Below are positions 62,184 through 64,000 of a stretch of DNA of 64,000 nucleotides, one piece after another. Source of the DNA: Psychrobacter alimentarius. GTDB taxonomy: Bacteria; Pseudomonadota; Gammaproteobacteria; Pseudomonadales; Moraxellaceae. The notes under the pieces were generated by a model. That model had not been told where the DNA came from. It did no database searches and saw only the letters and a program-made list of their open reading frames with translations. The translations under genes and the position numbers were made by a program. The stretch is from contig NZ_CP014945.1 in NCBI RefSeq assembly GCF_001606025.1, forward strand, positions 3,268,540 through 3,332,539, read 5' to 3'. Position 1 is the first letter of the stretch, and every line of letters begins with the position of its first letter.

Positions 62184-62339
62184 AAACCTTTCCTAGATTA
62201 AAAAATTAGGGAATGAAAAATTAGGGCATGTGTCATGACCACCCGCCCGCTTGTCTTGGTATGTGACAACAGCATTGGCAGTCATTTACATAAAATGTGC
62301 ATCATTTTACTAAAAATCTGCTTTAAATGATACCAAGAG

Positions 62340-62348
62340 TGTGGATAA
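62340..62348 (-). promoter_or_regulatory. Single exact DnaA box
   Basis: TGTGGATAA in the yidD-yidC gap, followed by the weaker TGTGGGTAA. Confidence 0.45.
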
Positions 62349-62395
62349 CTTGTGGGTAACTTATTAATCACAATACTAAAATAAGCCATGCCTTG

Positions 62396-62773
62396 CTATG
62401 ACTGCGCCTTCATTAAGCGATTGAGACGACAAACATAACTGTTGTGGTCTCTATAGACGCCTAATCCATGATGACTTATATGTGGAAAAATAGTATGAGG
62501 GAGGTAGTGATACTCATAGGAAGCTAAAGGTAGAGGAACAAAATCAATACCGTGCCCACCTAATGGGTGACACCTACTAATACGTTTTAATAGCAACCAA
62601 CTGCCAGCCCAAACTCCATGCCATACCAATGCCTGTTTGCCATAATTTGAGCACGTTGGATAGTAGCGACAGCGCGCAGGTAATATAGGACTTATTATTT
62701 TTTGATAAAAAACAATGAAATTAAAAAATAATCTAAAAACAATATTTTTAATTTTATTTAATAAAATTTTCAT
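62396..62773 (-). CDS. yidD: Membrane protein insertion efficiency factor YidD
   Basis: YidD aids YidC-dependent insertion. It is 125 aa. The core is [33 protein letters not shown] and [19 protein letters not shown], with the three family Cys. The C-terminal extension of about 40 residues after the core ([18 protein letters not shown]) exceeds the E. coli form (85 aa). The N-terminus is AT-rich in codon use. It starts one base after the rnpA stop. Confidence 0.9.
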   Translation of the reverse strand: MKILLNKIKNIVFRLFFNFIVFYQKIISPILPARCRYYPTCSNYGKQALVWHGVWAGSWLLLKRISRCHPLGGHGIDFVPLPLASYEYHYLPHTIFPHISHHGLGVYRDHNSYVCRLNRLMKAQS

Positions 62774-62774
62774 T

Positions 62775-63146
62775 TTATTTGTTTTCTATTTTTTTAAAAA
62801 TATTATTTATTTGATTTTTTAATTCTTTTTTATCTATATCTTTTATTGATTTTTTTACGATAAAAACAATATCTTTGTTTTCTATATTAAATGCTTTAGT
62901 ACGAAACTGTTCACGTATTTGACGTTTGATAAGATTACGAGCAACAGCGGTAGGTACTTTACGCTTGGTGATGGCCATGCCCACTCGTGGTTTTTCTTCG
63001 GTATTAGCGCGTACAAAGGCCATCAGATGGCTCTGATGAAGCTTGCGCTCTGGCGCATCAAACACCTCACGGAAAGCTGCTGGGGTGAGCAAACGCTGCT
63101 CTTTAGTGAAACGAGCGGTAGGTGTAGCTGAAACAGTATTGGACAT
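62775..63146 (-). CDS. rnpA: Ribonuclease P protein component
   Basis: RnpA is the protein part of RNase P, which matures tRNA 5' ends. It is 123 aa from ATG 63146 ([20 protein letters not shown]); the frame is open to 63194 but upstream residues are hydrophobic and not family-like. The conserved RNA-binding block is [28 protein letters not shown]. The C-terminal 30 residues are Lys/Asn/Ile-rich and strongly AT-biased. The coding frame runs directly into yidD. Confidence 0.94.
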   Translation of the reverse strand: MSNTVSATPTARFTKEQRLLTPAAFREVFDAPERKLHQSHLMAFVRANTEEKPRVGMAITKRKVPTAVARNLIKRQIREQFRTKAFNIENKDIVFIVKKSIKDIDKKELKNQINNIFKKIENK

Positions 63147-63205
63147 AACACAACCTAGTGTAAGAGCGAGTGGCAAGTTTACGAATAATAGCAAAAGATA
63201 GAGAC

Positions 63206-63233
63206 AAAAAAAGCGCCTGTGTGGGCGCTTTTA
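63206..63233 (-). terminator. Terminator between rpmH and rnpA
   Basis: Minus strand: AAGCGCC CACACA GGCGCTTTTTTT, a strong stem with a T run, about 106 bases after the rpmH stop. It probably sets the high ratio of rpmH to rnpA expression. Confidence 0.83.
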
Positions 63234-63338
63234 ATATATGGCTACGTATCAGTGTTCAGTGTGGTAATTGACTATCACTATCGATAGATGACAAGAACAC
63301 GATAAGCGTTACAGGCCATACGTATCGTAATTTACTGA

Positions 63339-63473
63339 TTATACAGTAAGACGATGACGTCCTTTAGCGCGGCGACGAGCTAAGACCTGACGGCCTTTTT
63401 TAGTTGCCATACGAGCACGGAAACCGTGAGTACGTTTACGCTTGATCACGCTTGGTTGGAATGTACGTTTCAT
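63339..63473 (-). CDS. rpmH: 50S ribosomal protein L34
   Basis: L34 is 44 aa, read directly from the minus strand: it begins [18 protein letters not shown], continues [17 protein letters not shown] and ends AKGRHRLTV. All positions match the highly conserved L34 family. It marks the dnaA-proximal end of the conserved origin gene block. Confidence 0.98.
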   Translation of the reverse strand: MKRTFQPSVIKRKRTHGFRARMATKKGRQVLARRRAKGRHRLTV

Positions 63474-63608
63474 AACTCACCTATCAAAATAATGGACTAA
63501 ATTCGTAATAACGGAGGATTATATCATTCCATAAGGTATTGGTCAATAAAGTAATTTCACTTAGATATTCATCTGACTTTTTGTGTTGGATGAGATTTAT
63601 CGTTTGAT

Positions 63609-63648
63609 GATTACTGATTACTGATTACTGATTACTGATTACTGATTA
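63609..63648. repeat. Tandem 7-bp repeat near oriC
   Basis: GATTACT is repeated five full times plus a partial GATTA. It lies 135 bases beyond the rpmH start and about 65 bases before the first DnaA box. Confidence 0.9.
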
Positions 63649-63699
63649 AGTATCCAATTATTTACTCATAGACAACGCTTGTTATTTTATTCAATTTTA

Positions 63700-64000
63700 G
63701 AAGTTATCCACAGTTTACCTCGAACTCTATAATAATAATTTAATTAATATATATAAGTATTGTTGTTATTGGGAGCCATTTTTTCTGTGGTTAACTCTTA
63801 TTTTTCTTTATTTATCAAAATACTAGGCTATGGGTAAGCCTGTGGATAAGCTGTGGGTTAAATATGGATAACTTAGTATCTGTACTTATCCCCAAAACTA
63901 TCCACAAGCTTATCCACAAAAAACAAGGTGTTATCCACAGGCTGATTATGGTAGATTAGCGTCCTATTGGATAAACGATTTTATATAGTTTATCAAGTGA
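63700..64000. other. Probable replication origin region (oriC), truncated by window end
   Basis: Exact DnaA boxes TTATCCACA occur at 63714-63722, 63841-63849 (reverse), 63910-63918 and 63931-63939, with near matches at 63786-63794, 63852-63860, 63863-63871 and 63898-63906. An AT-rich stretch (63731-63764) lies between the first two. The position next to rpmH is the classic site, and dnaA probably lies just past the window. Confidence 0.78.

Noticed and set aside
63605..63650. CRISPR array
   Set aside because: The 7-bp units are adjacent without spacers, and no cas gene is present.

Overview
The window looks like a chromosomal segment from a Psychrobacter-like member of the Moraxellaceae (Gammaproteobacteria). 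This is inferred from the protein character, the moderate GC content, the complete Na+-NQR cluster and the order rpmH-rnpA-yidD-yidC-mnmE at the right end; no database search was possible. That gene order, together with exact DnaA boxes after rpmH, places the replication origin at about 63.7-64 kb and dnaA probably just beyond the window. From 40.9 kb to 63.5 kb every gene except one (a sensor-kinase-like gene) is on the minus strand, as expected for a fork leaving that origin leftward.

Layout. 0-8.8 kb: nqrABCDEF (nqrA cut by the window edge), an SDR oxidoreductase, the flavin transferase apbE and the maturation gene nqrM, which together encode the sodium-pumping NADH:quinone oxidoreductase and its cofactor loading. 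9.2-14.7 kb: an MFS permease, then a tight SGNH-esterase/ABC ATPase/permease operon of the tesA-ybbA-ybbP type. 14.9-16.6 kb: an AT-rich accessory island of two convergent genes, a Beta_protein/sce7725-like protein and an sce7726-like protein with a nuclease-like motif. 16.6-17.0 kb: a probable 6S RNA. 17-24.5 kb: avtA, hisH/hisB, a PanZ-like GNAT, tRNA-Phe, a DUF4385 gene, an EamA transporter, gph and some small hypotheticals. 24.6-32.3 kb: comM, a lipoprotein penicillin-acylase-type hydrolase, hemN and an SPFH/NfeD pair. 32.5-39 kb: two tandem OmpA-like beta-barrel genes, bioF, bioC, dnaK and grpE. 39.4-45 kb: an HSL-type esterase, a membrane metallophosphoesterase, a YfcH-type epimerase, and a fatty-acid desaturase with a GbsR/MarR-like regulator sharing matching operator palindromes. 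45-52.7 kb: tsaC, dprA, a LysM protein, thrC, rsmB and fmt. 52.9-55.8 kb: a hybrid sensor kinase whose phosphoacceptor His is replaced by Tyr. 55.8-63.5 kb: ribE, ribD, nrdR, mnmE, yidC, yidD, rnpA and rpmH.

Structures beyond genes. (1) A family of about 136-147 bp dispersed palindromic elements occurs in six copies, with conserved ends (TATAGTCAATCC-like) and a conserved core (GCTTGCTGTGCC...ACAGAGGCT); it looks like a MITE. (2) Seven parS-like 14-mers (GTTTCAYRTGAAAC, one with a terminal mismatch) lie between 42.15 and 59.15 kb, three of them inside coding sequence. (3) A second cluster of four exact DnaA boxes, with an AT-rich stretch and two parS-like sites, sits between ribE and ribD about 7 kb from the presumed oriC. 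The best candidate for a poorly described system is the convergent island at 14.9-16.6 kb next to the 6S RNA gene.
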